A stretch of 64,000 bases of DNA from Polycyclovorans sp002706265 (GTDB taxonomy: Bacteria; Pseudomonadota; Gammaproteobacteria; Nevskiales; Nevskiaceae). How positions within the stretch are numbered: the first letter of the stretch is position 1; each line of letters begins with the position of its first letter. The notes beneath the pieces are model-generated. The model searched no databases. It had not been told where the DNA came from and was given only the letters and a program-made list of their open reading frames with translations. The position numbers were made by a program, and so were the translations under genes. Of this stretch, positions 1 to 8,492 are shown in pieces. Location of the stretch: NCBI GenBank assembly GCA_963973915.1, contig CAXBBM010000001.1, positions 62,001 through 126,000 on the forward strand, given 5' to 3'.

Positions 1-785
1 GGCAGACCTCAGGGCCAGTGCTGGAACGGGCCGGGGACCTCGCGGCCCTGCTGACCAATCTTGAGCCGCACGACCTGTTGTTCGTCGATGAAATTCACCG
101 TTTGTCGCCGGTGGTCGAAGAAGTCCTTTATCCGGCAATGGAGGACTACCAACTCGACATCATGATTGGCGAAGGCCCCGCCGCCCGCTCCATCCGCATC
201 GATCTGCCGCCGTTCACCCTGGTGGGAGCCACCACCCGCGCCGGCAGTCTCACCAGCCCGCTGCGAGACCGGTTCGGCATCGTGCAGCGGCTGGAGTTTT
301 ACTCGGTGCCTGATCTGGTCTCGATCGTTGCCCGTTCCGCCAGCATTCTGCAGGTGACGCTGGAGCCCGAGGGCGCGCAGGAAATCGCGCGTCGCGCGCG
401 TGGAACCCCGCGCATTGCCAACCGGCTGCTGCGTCGGGTGCGCGACTACGCCGAGGTTCGGGCCGACGGCGTGATCACCGCCGCCATCGCCGCCGAGGCG
501 CTGCAAATGCTTGAAGTCGACAGCAATGGCTTCGACCTGATGGACAGGCGCCTGCTGTTGATGCTCATCGAGCGTTTCGACGGCGGCCCGGCGGGGCTCG
601 ACAACCTTGCCGCGGCCATAGGCGAGGCGCGTGAGACCATCGAGGACGTGATCGAGCCGTATCTGATCCAGCAGGGCTATCTGATGCGCACGCCCCGCGG
701 CCGCGTGGCAGGACGGCTCGCCTTTCAGCATTACGGCCTGCGCGTTCCCGAGCGGCTGGCCACACCGGATCTGTTTCAACAATGA
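1..785 (+). CDS. ruvB: Holliday junction DNA helicase RuvB, 5'-truncated by window edge
   Basis: RuvB is the hexameric AAA+ motor that, with RuvA and RuvC, drives branch migration of Holliday junctions during recombinational repair. The reading frame is open from base 3 and about 260 C-terminal residues are present; full RuvB proteins have about 340, so the N-terminal part with Walker A lies outside the window. The Walker B segment (FVDEIHRL), the sensor-1/arginine-finger region (GATTRAG followed by LRDRFGI) and the C-terminal winged-helix end (RTPRGRVAG) are all readable. The stop overlaps the ybgC start in an ATGA junction. The ruvCAB-ybgC-tol order is a common gammaproteobacterial arrangement. 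Confidence 0.97.
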   Translation, partial: QTSGPVLERAGDLAALLTNLEPHDLLFVDEIHRLSPVVEEVLYPAMEDYQLDIMIGEGPAARSIRIDLPPFTLVGATTRAGSLTSPLRDRFGIVQRLEFYSVPDLVSIVARSASILQVTLEPEGAQEIARRARGTPRIANRLLRRVRDYAEVRADGVITAAIAAEALQMLEVDSNGFDLMDRRLLLMLIERFDGGPAGLDNLAAAIGEARETIEDVIEPYLIQQGYLMRTPRGRVAGRLAFQHYGLRVPERLATPDLFQQ

Positions 786-1192
786 ACAACAGCGCGCATG
801 AACTGCAACTGCGGGTCTATTGGGAAGACACGGACGCCAGTGGCGTGGTCTACCACGCCAATTATCTGAAATGGGCCGAGCGGGGGCGCACCGAGTGGCT
901 GCGGGCCCTGGGCGGCGAGCAGCAACGCTGGATCGTTGAGGCGGGCATCGCCTTTACCGTGGCAGAGATGACCGTGCGCTATCGCCGCCCCGCGCGGCTG
1001 GATGACCGGGTGCTGATCAAGACCGAGCTGGGGGTGCAACGGCGGGCCAGCCTGATGTTCGAGCAACGCGTCCTGCTTGCCGACAGCGGCGAATTGCTGG
1101 CCCAGATGTCGGTTAAAGCGGGCTGCGTCGACGTAAAAACGTTCCGTCCGCGGCCACTGCCTGAGTGGTTTTTCAGTCAGAATAGTGGTTGA
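782..1192 (+). CDS. ybgC: Tol-Pal system-associated acyl-CoA thioesterase YbgC
   Basis: A hotdog-fold thioesterase of the 4-hydroxybenzoyl-CoA thioesterase type, cytoplasmic, encoded at the head of tol-pal operons. Family members hydrolyse acyl-CoA and have been tied to phospholipid metabolism. The 136-residue length is standard. The active-site signature EDTDASGVVYHANY spans residues 15-28, with the catalytic Asp at 18 and His at 25. The ATG at 782 overlaps the ruvB stop, suggesting translational coupling. The next gene, tolQ, follows after 31 bases. Confidence 0.95.
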   Translation: MNNSAHELQLRVYWEDTDASGVVYHANYLKWAERGRTEWLRALGGEQQRWIVEAGIAFTVAEMTVRYRRPARLDDRVLIKTELGVQRRASLMFEQRVLLADSGELLAQMSVKAGCVDVKTFRPRPLPEWFFSQNSG

Positions 1193-1223
1193 TTGTTTCC
1201 CCCACATTTCTTGAGGATCTGGC

Positions 1224-1907
1224 ATGCCGTCGGATATGTCGTTTACCCACCTGATCGCCAGCGCCAGTCTGTTTGCACAACTTGTGTTGGTGGTGCTGCT
1301 GTTGGGGTCGGTGCTTTCCTGGGCGCTGATCTTCTCCAAACGCGGCCTGCTGCGCCGCCTGGATGACGACGCCAACGCCTTCGACGAACAGTTCTGGAGT
1401 GGCGGCAACCTGGCCGATCTGCATGAGCAGACCCGCCGCGAAGAAGATCTCCAAGGCATTGCGGCCATCTTCAACGCCGGTTACGAGGAATACACCCGTC
1501 AACAGACCGGCGGCCGACTGGACCCCGATGATGCGGTGGCCGCCATCCAGCGTCAGATGCGCGTGGCGCAGGTTCGAGAGATGGAACGGGCCGAAAACGG
1601 CCTGTCGCTGCTGGCGACCATTGGCTCCGTCAGTCCGTACGTCGGCCTGTTGGGCACCGTCTGGGGCATCATGAACGCGTTCATCGGCATCGGCCAGATG
1701 CAGAATGCCTCGCTTGCCGCCGTGGCGCCGGGTATTGCCGAGGCGCTGATCGCCACTGCAATGGGCCTGATCGCGGCCATTCCGGCGTACATCGCTTACA
1801 ACATTTTCAGCCGCAGCATTGAGCGGCTCGAAAACCGGTTCGCGACCTTCTCCGACGAAATGATTGGCATCGTTGAGCGCAGTCTGCGCAGCAGCCAGCG
1901 CGGCTAA
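1224..1907 (+). CDS. tolQ: Tol-Pal inner-membrane motor subunit TolQ
   Basis: TolQ is the MotA/ExbB-family proton-channel subunit that, with TolR, uses the proton motive force to energise TolA for outer-membrane constriction at division. The 227-residue protein has the expected plan: a first membrane helix near residues 14-35, a large cytoplasmic loop, and two further helices near 135-160 and 170-195 around the conserved TIGSVSPYVGLLGTVWGI region. The ATG at 1224 follows a GAGG Shine-Dalgarno at about 1212. TolR follows after 25 bases. Confidence 0.97.
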   Translation: MPSDMSFTHLIASASLFAQLVLVVLLLGSVLSWALIFSKRGLLRRLDDDANAFDEQFWSGGNLADLHEQTRREEDLQGIAAIFNAGYEEYTRQQTGGRLDPDDAVAAIQRQMRVAQVREMERAENGLSLLATIGSVSPYVGLLGTVWGIMNAFIGIGQMQNASLAAVAPGIAEALIATAMGLIAAIPAYIAYNIFSRSIERLENRFATFSDEMIGIVERSLRSSQRG

Positions 1908-1932
1908 GCCCACCAAGAGTCAGGAGCCTTCC

Positions 1933-2358
1933 ATGGCGCGTCGCAAACTCTCATCCGAAATCAACGTCGTTCCTTACATCGACGTGATGCTGGTGCTGCT
2001 GGTCATTTTCATGATCACCGCGCCGCTCATGACCCAGGGGATCGAGGTCGACTTGCCGCAGACCGAAGCGCAATCGATCTCCACCGATGACGAGCCCACG
2101 ATCGTGTCCGTCGATGACCGGGGGCAGTACTTCCTCAACCGCGGAGAGCGGCCCACGGAACCTCTGGATCTGGGTGCACTGGCAGAACAGGTCCGGATTC
2201 TGGTCGAGGCCGACCCCGAACAGTTGATCCTGCTTGAAGGAGATGCCGCCGCCCAGTACGCGTCGGTGGCGCAGGCGATGTCGACCTTGCAGGGCATTGG
2301 CGTGAAAAAGATCGGGTTCATCACCAAGCCCACGGAAGCCGTCAGGACGGGCGGCTGA
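1933..2358 (+). CDS. tolR: Tol-Pal motor subunit TolR
   Basis: ExbD/TolR-family protein that pairs with TolQ to form the proton-driven stator acting on TolA. It is anchored by one N-terminal helix (about residues 12-33) with a periplasmic domain after it. The proton-relay aspartate is Asp17 in the NVVPYIDVML motif. I chose the ATG at 1933 because it gives the family-typical 141 residues and has CAGGAG just upstream. An open frame extends upstream to 1864, but that would overlap tolQ and add a segment no TolR has. Confidence 0.96.
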   Translation: MARRKLSSEINVVPYIDVMLVLLVIFMITAPLMTQGIEVDLPQTEAQSISTDDEPTIVSVDDRGQYFLNRGERPTEPLDLGALAEQVRILVEADPEQLILLEGDAAAQYASVAQAMSTLQGIGVKKIGFITKPTEAVRTGG

Positions 2359-2362
2359 GCCC

Positions 2363-3457
2363 ATGGGCGTTCGTCGAATCCACCTGGCGCTGGCCGCACT
2401 GGCGCACTTGCTGTTTCTGCTTGCGCTGATCTTCTTGCCACAGCTGTTCGAGCGTGAACCAGAGTTGATCGAGTACATGGAAGTGTCTCTGGTCGAGCCG
2501 CTGCCCGACGCGACGCCCCCGCCACGTGCCACACCGCCACCAACGGTAGAGCCTACGCCGCCGCCCACGCCACCCCCGACGCCGCCCCCCACACCGCCGC
2601 CGTCGGCCAAACCGACGCCTCCGCCGACGCCCGCGCCCACGGCCAAGCCGACCGAGGACCCCGCCGTCGCGGTGAAAAAATTCACGGATGCCATCGCCCT
2701 CAAGCTTGACTGCAACAACATCGGCGCCATGCGGGACGAAGCGCGTCGCGGCAATGCCGCCCAGCGCGAGGCGGCTTTGCGCGTGATTGCAGACCGTCAG
2801 CGCGCCTGCGAGCGTGAGGCTGAAGAAAAGAAGGAAAAGCAGGAGCAGGAACAGCGCAAGATCGAAGAGCAGGTAGCAGCCGCCAAGGCCGCCGCCGCAG
2901 AGGCCGAACGCAAGCGCGAGATAGAAGAGCAGCGCAAGCGTGAAGAAGAAGTCAAACGCAAGATCGAAGAAGAGGCGCAGCGCAAGCGCGAGGAAGAAGA
3001 GCGCAAGCGCCGCGAAGAACAGGAACGCATCGAGCAGGCCAAGCGCGCCCGTGAAGAGGCCGAGCGGCAGCGTCTGGCCGCCGAGCAGGAAGCCCGCGAG
3101 GCGGCCATTCGCGCGCAGATCGAGGCCGAGCAGCAGGCGATTCGTCAGGCCCGTGTCGGCCGCGCGCTGAGCCAGTGGGAGCGCGATGTGATTCGGGTGC
3201 TGCGAAACAACATCCGCCTCCCCCCCGGCGTGCCTGAGGACCTCGTGGCGCGCGTTATCATCCAGGTTCTGGAGGATGGCACCGTGATGAATGCCAGACT
3301 CGCTGACCGTTCAGGTAACGCGACGTACGATGACGAAGTTGTGCGGGCCATTGAACGCAGCAACCCATTGCCACCCATCCGCGAGCCATTGCTGATGGAT
3401 GAAATTCGGAAGCAGGGCGGTGTTGCGCTTCGCTTTACACCGGCACAACTACGTTAA
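2363..3457 (+). CDS. tolA: Cell-envelope integrity protein TolA with proline-rich linker
   Basis: TolA spans the periplasm between the TolQR motor and Pal/TolB. The 364-residue protein has an N-terminal membrane helix (about residues 10-28) and then a proline-rich repeat of PPPT/TPPP units (about 50-95). Next comes a segment bounded by Cys117 and Cys149, a long charged coiled-coil rich in E/K/R (about 150-255), and a TonB/TolA-like C-terminal domain (about 270-364). The proline-rich stretch and the two-cysteine segment ahead of the helix differ from the E. coli layout, where an alanine/lysine-rich helix dominates. The start lies 4 bases after the tolR stop. Confidence 0.92.
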   Translation: MGVRRIHLALAALAHLLFLLALIFLPQLFEREPELIEYMEVSLVEPLPDATPPPRATPPPTVEPTPPPTPPPTPPPTPPPSAKPTPPPTPAPTAKPTEDPAVAVKKFTDAIALKLDCNNIGAMRDEARRGNAAQREAALRVIADRQRACEREAEEKKEKQEQEQRKIEEQVAAAKAAAAEAERKREIEEQRKREEEVKRKIEEEAQRKREEEERKRREEQERIEQAKRAREEAERQRLAAEQEAREAAIRAQIEAEQQAIRQARVGRALSQWERDVIRVLRNNIRLPPGVPEDLVARVIIQVLEDGTVMNARLADRSGNATYDDEVVRAIERSNPLPPIREPLLMDEIRKQGGVALRFTPAQLR

Positions 3458-3467
3458 AGAGATGACG

Positions 3468-4772
3468 ATGCTCAAACAAAGACAAACGTTTCGCAGCCTG
3501 TGGGTCGCCCTCATTTTCTTTGGGGTCAGCTCGGCTGCGTGGGCCCAGCTTGAGATCACGGTCTCGGGTGGGCAGGAGTCGGCAAGACCCATTGCCGTGG
3601 TTCCGTTCGCCAAGCCCGGCAGTATCGAGGCCGATGTTGCCAGCATCATCGAAGCCAACCTGAGCCGAACGGGCCTGTTCGAGACCATGTCGCGCGACAG
3701 CATGCTGGAGCGCCCTACCGACATCGCCAATTTCAACAGCTCCAACTGGCGCGCGGTGCGCATGGAAAATGTCGTGATCGGGCAACTCAAGCTTGACCCG
3801 GCCACCGGCAATGTCGGCGCCCGCTTCTGGCTGGTCGACACCCTGCTCAACGAGCAGTTGCTCGGGTTTGACATGCCGCCGGTGCCGCCGTCGCAGGTCC
3901 GGTATCTGGCGCATCAGATCTCTGACCTGATCTTCGAGAAATTGACCGGCATTCCCGGCGCGTTCAACACGCGCCTCGCCTACGTTGCCGCCCAGGGGCT
4001 TGGATTCGAGCGACGATTCCAGCTCATCGTCTCTGACGCCGACGGGTACAACCCACGCACCATCGCCACGTCCCGCGAACCGATCATGTCGCCGGCATGG
4101 TCGCCCGACCGTGCCCGCCTGGCCTACGTGGGATACGAGCGCGGTCGCTCGGCCATTTACATGCATGAACTGCGCACCGGGCAGGTCAAGACCCTGGTGT
4201 CGGAACGCGGCATCAACGGCTCTCCGGCCTGGTCACCCGACGGCACCAAGTTGGCGGTCACGCTGTCGTTTGAGACCAACCCCGATATTTATGTGATCGA
4301 TATCGCAACGGGGCGCCGCAATCGGCTGACCAAGCACTTCGGAATCGACACGGAGCCTGCATGGTCCCCCGATGGGCGCGAGATCGTCTTCACCTCCGAC
4401 CGTGGCGGCAACCCGCATATCTATCGGGTGCCGGTCAGCGGCGGTGAGCCTGAGCGCCTCACCTTCCAGGGCCGCCAGAACCTCAGGGCCAGCTACTCGC
4501 CCGACGGTCGCGATCTGGTGCTGATCAACCTCGATTCAGGGGCTTACCGTGTTGCCACCTTCAATCTCAGCTCCAAGCGCATGAACCTGCTGACCGAAGG
4601 GCGGCTGGATGAGAGCCCAAGTTTCGCGCCCAACGGCGCCGTCATTATCTATGCGACGCAGCGTGGAAATTCGGCCGAATTGGGCACCGTTTCGACAGAC
4701 GGCCGTATCAAGAGCCGCCTGCGTCAGACCGGCGATGTCCGCGAGCCGGCGTGGTCCCCGCTGTCCCCTTGA
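3468..4772 (+). CDS. tolB: Tol-Pal periplasmic beta-propeller protein TolB
   Basis: TolB is the periplasmic partner that shuttles between Pal and TolA during outer-membrane invagination. The protein starts with a signal peptide ending AWA|Q (cleavage after residue 26), an N-terminal alpha/beta domain, then a six-bladed propeller seen as repeated PAWSPDG/PDGR blades between about residues 205 and 430. I prefer the ATG at 3468 because AAAGAG (3456-3461) sits 6 bases upstream. An in-frame ATG at 3462 is the alternative. Length is 434 residues, normal for the family. Confidence 0.96.
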   Translation: MLKQRQTFRSLWVALIFFGVSSAAWAQLEITVSGGQESARPIAVVPFAKPGSIEADVASIIEANLSRTGLFETMSRDSMLERPTDIANFNSSNWRAVRMENVVIGQLKLDPATGNVGARFWLVDTLLNEQLLGFDMPPVPPSQVRYLAHQISDLIFEKLTGIPGAFNTRLAYVAAQGLGFERRFQLIVSDADGYNPRTIATSREPIMSPAWSPDRARLAYVGYERGRSAIYMHELRTGQVKTLVSERGINGSPAWSPDGTKLAVTLSFETNPDIYVIDIATGRRNRLTKHFGIDTEPAWSPDGREIVFTSDRGGNPHIYRVPVSGGEPERLTFQGRQNLRASYSPDGRDLVLINLDSGAYRVATFNLSSKRMNLLTEGRLDESPSFAPNGAVIIYATQRGNSAELGTVSTDGRIKSRLRQTGDVREPAWSPLSP

Positions 4773-4810
4773 ACCCCAGTCATTGAAATCAATCCTTAGG
4801 ATCACCTGCC

Positions 4811-5350
4811 ATGAATTTCCCGTCCCTTCGTCTGTGTGCCGTATTGTTGGTCGTCGGCGGGCTGAGCGCCTGCGCCTCCGGGGGCTCCAAAGACGCCATC
4901 GACCGGTCGCCGTCCCCCGCCGCTGAACGCCCGGCGACCCGACCCCTCCAGGACTTCTCGGGTCGTGACGCCAACAGCCTGTCTGCCGCCGAGCAGGCGC
5001 GCGTGGAAATGGAAGCGGCGTTGGCCAGAAACATCGTCTACTTCGAATACGATCAGGACACCCTGACCTCAGAAGGCGCCAGTACCGTCCGTGCGTTTGC
5101 CGACTATCTGCTCAGCAACCCTGCCGCCCGGGTGCGCCTTGAAGGTCATGCCGACGAGCGTGGCACCCGCGAGTACAACCTTGCGCTGGCCGAGCGTCGC
5201 AGCCGCGCGGTTGAAGCCGCACTGACCCGCGCGGGCGTCACCTCGGCTCAGATCACCTCGCTGAGCTACGGCGAAGAACGCCCCACCTGTGCTGAAAGCA
5301 CCGAATCGTGCTGGAGCCAGAACCGTCGGGTGGAGATCATTCGACTGTGA
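4811..5350 (+). CDS. pal: Peptidoglycan-associated lipoprotein Pal
   Basis: Outer-membrane lipoprotein that anchors the outer membrane to peptidoglycan. The signal peptide ends in a clear lipobox LSAC with the lipidated cysteine at residue 21. A low-complexity tether precedes the OmpA-like domain (about residues 70-179), which carries the peptidoglycan-binding pattern EGHADERGTREYN and a C-terminal NRRVEI. At 179 residues it matches the family. Its TGA overlaps the GTG start of cpoB. Confidence 0.97.
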   Translation: MNFPSLRLCAVLLVVGGLSACASGGSKDAIDRSPSPAAERPATRPLQDFSGRDANSLSAAEQARVEMEAALARNIVYFEYDQDTLTSEGASTVRAFADYLLSNPAARVRLEGHADERGTREYNLALAERRSRAVEAALTRAGVTSAQITSLSYGEERPTCAESTESCWSQNRRVEIIRL

Positions 5351-6219
5351 TCAAGACCGCCCCCCTGAATTTGCGACTCAGTTCGCAACTACTGACGGGC
5401 TTGATGGTGCTGGGCGCCGCAAGCCTGACCGGATGTGTCACGCCGGGTTCGCCGATATCAGGGGGGGGCGGTAATCTCAGTCCTGAAGAGCGGCGCCTGC
5501 AGGATGCCGAGAACGCGCTGGTGATCGTCAAGCGCCGACTCGATGGCATCGATTCGGCATTGAGCGACAGCGGCGGCAACCTGGCCGGCGAAGTTCGTGA
5601 CCTGCGCGGTCAGGTTGAAGAACTCAGCAACGCAGTCCAACAGCAGGAAGCGCGCTCCAAGCAGATCTTCGTCGAGCTAGAGCAACGCATTCGCCGCCTG
5701 GAAGGGGGCTCGTCCTCCTTCAACGGCGGCGGCGCCATGCCGCCGCTGGTGGGTCTGGGCGGGACGGCGGGGGGTGGGGCCAATGTCGGCGCCAGCCCGG
5801 TGCCGTCGGTTGGCGGTGCCAGCGGCGGCAGTCCCCAGTTCAACGCTGACGAAGAGGCCAGCTATCTGGCCACCTTCGAGATGCTCAAGAACGGCAAGTA
5901 CGACGAGGCCATCACCGGCTTCCGGCAGCACCTTTCACGCTATCCGAACGGCCAGTATTCCGACAATGCCGTTTACTGGATGGCTGAGGCGAGTTTCGTG
6001 AAGCGCGACTTCCGTACCGCCCGCTCGGGATTCGAGCAGGTGGTGGTGTCGCATCCCGACTCGCCGCGGGCGCCGGATGCCATGTTCAAGCTTGCGCTTG
6101 CCCAGGACGAGCTGAAACAGAAGGCTGAGGCGCGAAGCACCTTGCAACAGTTGGTGTCGCGTTATCCGGACAGCAATGCGGCCCGGCTGGCGCAGCAGCG
6201 GCTTGACGCCGCCCGGTGA
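5347..6219 (+). CDS. cpoB: Tol-Pal system protein CpoB/YbgF, predicted lipoprotein
   Basis: CpoB coordinates peptidoglycan synthesis with Tol-driven outer-membrane constriction. From the GTG at 5347 (overlapping the pal stop) there are 290 residues: signal sequence, an N-terminal trimerising coiled coil (about 45-120), a Gly/Ser/Pro-rich linker (about 120-165), and TPR repeats (about 170-290) including NAVYWMAEASF and SRYPDS motifs. Unusually, the signal peptide ends LTGC at residues 27-30, a perfect lipobox. The E. coli homologue is a soluble periplasmic protein. The stop overlaps the queE GTG. Confidence 0.93.
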   Translation: MIKTAPLNLRLSSQLLTGLMVLGAASLTGCVTPGSPISGGGGNLSPEERRLQDAENALVIVKRRLDGIDSALSDSGGNLAGEVRDLRGQVEELSNAVQQQEARSKQIFVELEQRIRRLEGGSSSFNGGGAMPPLVGLGGTAGGGANVGASPVPSVGGASGGSPQFNADEEASYLATFEMLKNGKYDEAITGFRQHLSRYPNGQYSDNAVYWMAEASFVKRDFRTARSGFEQVVVSHPDSPRAPDAMFKLALAQDELKQKAEARSTLQQLVSRYPDSNAARLAQQRLDAAR

Positions 6220-6920
6220 GCCCGCCGGCGCTGCAACCGGAACGCGTTGAACGCTTGTCCCCGGCCTCAGGCGAGGCCGGGGGAAGGCTGAAAATCACCG
6301 AAATATTTCGGTCACTGCAGGGCGAGTCCGACAGCGTGGGCTGGCCAACCGTGTTTGTCCGACTGACGGGATGCCCGTTGCGCTGCCACTACTGCGATAC
6401 CGCCTACGCCTTCCACGGTGGCGCGTGGAAGTCGCTGGATGAGATCGTGGGTACCGTCCGCGATCTGGCAACCCGGCACGTCTGCGTCACCGGTGGCGAA
6501 CCCTTGGCGCAGAAGCCGGTGTTGACGTTGATGACACGCCTCAGTGACGCGGGGCACGCGGTTTCCATCGAAACCAGCGGCGCGTTGGACATCAGCGGCA
6601 TTGACCGCCGCGTGCGTCGCGTGATGGACCTCAAGACTCCGGACTCTGGCGAGGTCGCGCGCAATCGCTGGGAGAACCTCAGCGACCTGCGGATGGAGGA
6701 CGAGGTCAAGTTCGTGATCTGCTCCAGAGCCGATTACGACTGGGCCAACCAGATGATCGACCAGCACCGCCTGCTCGCGCGCACCCGGGTGCTCTATTCG
6801 CCGAGTGCTGATCAACTGCCCGCCCGCCAGCTTGCCGACTGGATCCTCGAAGACCGTCGGGAAGTCCGCTTTCAAACGCAATTGCACAAGGCGCTCTGGG
6901 GCGCCACGCCCGGGCGATGA
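6216..6920 (+). CDS. queE: 7-carboxy-7-deazaguanine synthase QueE (radical SAM)
   Basis: Radical S-adenosylmethionine enzyme that contracts 6-carboxy-tetrahydropterin to 7-carboxy-7-deazaguanine in the preQ0/queuosine pathway. The 4Fe-4S ligands are Cys53, Cys57 and Cys60 in the pattern CPLRCHYC. The substrate/SAM motif TGGEPL is also present. The protein is 234 residues; the N-terminal 24 or so look unconserved, but no better start with a ribosome site is visible. The GTG at 6216 overlaps the cpoB stop and the gene overlaps queC by 4 bases, so the pair is probably translationally coupled to tol-pal, as in Pseudomonas. Confidence 0.95.
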   Translation: MSPPALQPERVERLSPASGEAGGRLKITEIFRSLQGESDSVGWPTVFVRLTGCPLRCHYCDTAYAFHGGAWKSLDEIVGTVRDLATRHVCVTGGEPLAQKPVLTLMTRLSDAGHAVSIETSGALDISGIDRRVRRVMDLKTPDSGEVARNRWENLSDLRMEDEVKFVICSRADYDWANQMIDQHRLLARTRVLYSPSADQLPARQLADWILEDRREVRFQTQLHKALWGATPGR

Positions 6921-7606
6921 CGGCGGTGCAGGGCGAGCGTCGCGCAGTGGTGCTGCTCTCCGGTGGACTCGATTCCGCCACCGTGCTCGCCGAAGTGGTG
7001 CATCAGGGCTACAGGGCGTATGCCCTGTCGGTGGCGTACGGCCAACGCCACTCGGCCGAACTGGCGGCGTCCGAGGCCATTGCGGCGCACTTCGGCGCGG
7101 CGGCGCACCAGGTCCTCACGGTCGATGTCGGCCGTTTTGGCGGGTCGGCGCTCACCGATCAGCGCATTGCGGTGCCCGAGAACGGCGCCGACGAGGGCAT
7201 CCCGGTGACCTATGTGCCGGCGCGCAACACCCTGTTCTTGTCATTGGCACTGGGCTGGGCCGAAGTGCTGGATGCAGAGGCCATCTTCATCGGCGTCAAT
7301 GCCGTGGACTATTCGGGGTATCCCGATTGCCGGCCGGCCTTCATCGAGGCCTTTTCGGCGCTGGCGGCGGTGGCGACCAAATCCGGGGTCGAGGGCCATG
7401 GGCCGCGGATTGAAGCGCCGCTGCTGACGCTCAGCAAGGCCCAGATCATCACGCGCGGCACGGCGCTGGGCGTGCCCTGGCCCTTGACCGTTTCGTGCTA
7501 TCAGGCCGACTCCCAGGGGCGGGCCTGCGGGCGGTGTGACAGTTGCCGCCTGCGCCGCGAAGGCTTTCTGGCCGCCGGACAAGTGGACCCCACACGCTAT
7601 CAGTAG
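6917..7606 (+). CDS. queC: 7-cyano-7-deazaguanine synthase QueC
   Basis: ATP-dependent enzyme converting 7-carboxy-7-deazaguanine plus ammonia to preQ0, the step after QueE. The ATP-pyrophosphatase PP-loop SGGLDS is at residues 15-20. The structural zinc site near the C-terminus is formed by Cys194, Cys204, Cys207 and Cys210. The length of 229 residues is normal. The ATG overlaps the queE stop. The gene closes the long tol operon; downstream is a convergent pair of small genes on the other strand. Confidence 0.96.
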   Translation: MTAVQGERRAVVLLSGGLDSATVLAEVVHQGYRAYALSVAYGQRHSAELAASEAIAAHFGAAAHQVLTVDVGRFGGSALTDQRIAVPENGADEGIPVTYVPARNTLFLSLALGWAEVLDAEAIFIGVNAVDYSGYPDCRPAFIEAFSALAAVATKSGVEGHGPRIEAPLLTLSKAQIITRGTALGVPWPLTVSCYQADSQGRACGRCDSCRLRREGFLAAGQVDPTRYQ

Positions 7607-7672
7607 CGTGTCAGGCGGTCGTCCTGGTTCAATCCGCTCATCAAGGTTCCCCGGTCTGATCCGCCACGTGAC

Positions 7673-8137
7673 TCAGCGGACAGGCGGTTTCGGGCGGCTT
7701 TCGTCCGATGGGTCCTCGGCCGCAGGTGGCACCGCGTCATGCTGGCCGAGGCCGCGCCTGACGCCTCGACCGACCAGCCGGTTGATGGCGTTGATGCCCC
7801 CGTAAACCGCCTCGGCGGTTTCGTCGTGCAGGGCCTGGGCTCTGAGCACTTGCGCCTTGGCCTCAGGCGTGCGGGCGAGCAGCCCGAACGGAATGGCCGC
7901 AATGCGGCGGTGCACCGCGCGCACGGTGGCACTGGTGAGATCGACGGCACTTTCGGTGAACTGTTGCGCTCGGGCCAGGCGGACCTGCGCGTCGACGCGC
8001 CGTTGTGTGTCGAGCGCGCGCAGCCCGACCCGTTTCAGGCTGTTGGCCAAGGCGCGTGCGTCGCGCTCCAGGCGCCACCACATGGCCAGCAGTCCGGCCA
8101 CCAGCACGGCCAGCAACAAGGCGGCGCTAAGTGCCAC
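7673..8137 (-). CDS. Hypothetical membrane-anchored helical protein
   Basis: I do not recognise this family. The 154-residue product begins with one hydrophobic helix (about residues 3-19) and continues as a mostly helical, Arg/Ala-rich soluble region. The proline-rich C-terminal tail looks disordered. The GTG start at 8137 overlaps the end of the upstream gene by 11 bases, so the two are probably co-translated. I accept it as coding because this frame gives a sensible membrane-anchor plus soluble plan, while competing frames on the other strand translate as Arg/Ser/Cys-rich noise. Confidence 0.6.
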   Translation of the reverse strand: MALSAALLLAVLVAGLLAMWWRLERDARALANSLKRVGLRALDTQRRVDAQVRLARAQQFTESAVDLTSATVRAVHRRIAAIPFGLLARTPEAKAQVLRAQALHDETAEAVYGGINAINRLVGRGVRRGLGQHDAVPPAAEDPSDESRPKPPVR

Positions 8138-8492
8138 GGACGACCTTGACCTCGGCCTGCACGCCTTGTCTCAGCAGTTCCTCGCGGACCCGCTGCACGG
8201 CCTGCCGGGTCACCTCCTGGCGCAACAGGTCCGGGGCCACTGCGGCGGCAGGCCCGGCGAAGCGGTTCTGCCGCAGCGCCAGTTCGAAGTGATTGAATAT
8301 TTCGATGGTGATCAGGGTCGGGCGTGGCGCGCCGATCAGGGCTGCGGCATCTGGGGCGCGCAGCACCGCCGCATCCACCAGACCGGCAAGTTCGGTGCGC
8401 ATGTGCCTCACCAAGCCTTGAAGGTGCCGGATGCGCCAGGCCAGCACGCCTGTCGTGAGACTCAGGGCGGCAATCAAAATCCAGACCAGCAT
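8127..8492 (-). CDS. Hypothetical single-pass membrane protein
   Basis: Unrecognised 121-residue protein with one N-terminal hydrophobic helix (about residues 1-20) followed by an amphipathic, charged, helical region rich in Glu, Arg, Gln and Val. I chose the ATG at 8492 because GGAG lies 10 bases upstream; an in-frame GTG at 8513 would add seven residues. It overlaps the next small gene by 11 bases. The two share the same plan (short anchor, then helical cytoplasmic or periplasmic domain) and may work as a pair. No function can be assigned from sequence. Confidence 0.6.
   Translation of the reverse strand: MLVWILIAALSLTTGVLAWRIRHLQGLVRHMRTELAGLVDAAVLRAPDAAALIGAPRPTLITIEIFNHFELALRQNRFAGPAAAVAPDLLRQEVTRQAVQRVREELLRQGVQAEVKVVRGT

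Noticed and set aside
2510..2660. Short repeated CCGCC/CCCAC units resembling a tandem repeat or CRISPR-like array
   Set aside because: They encode the in-frame PPPT/TPPP linker of TolA; there are no regular spacers.
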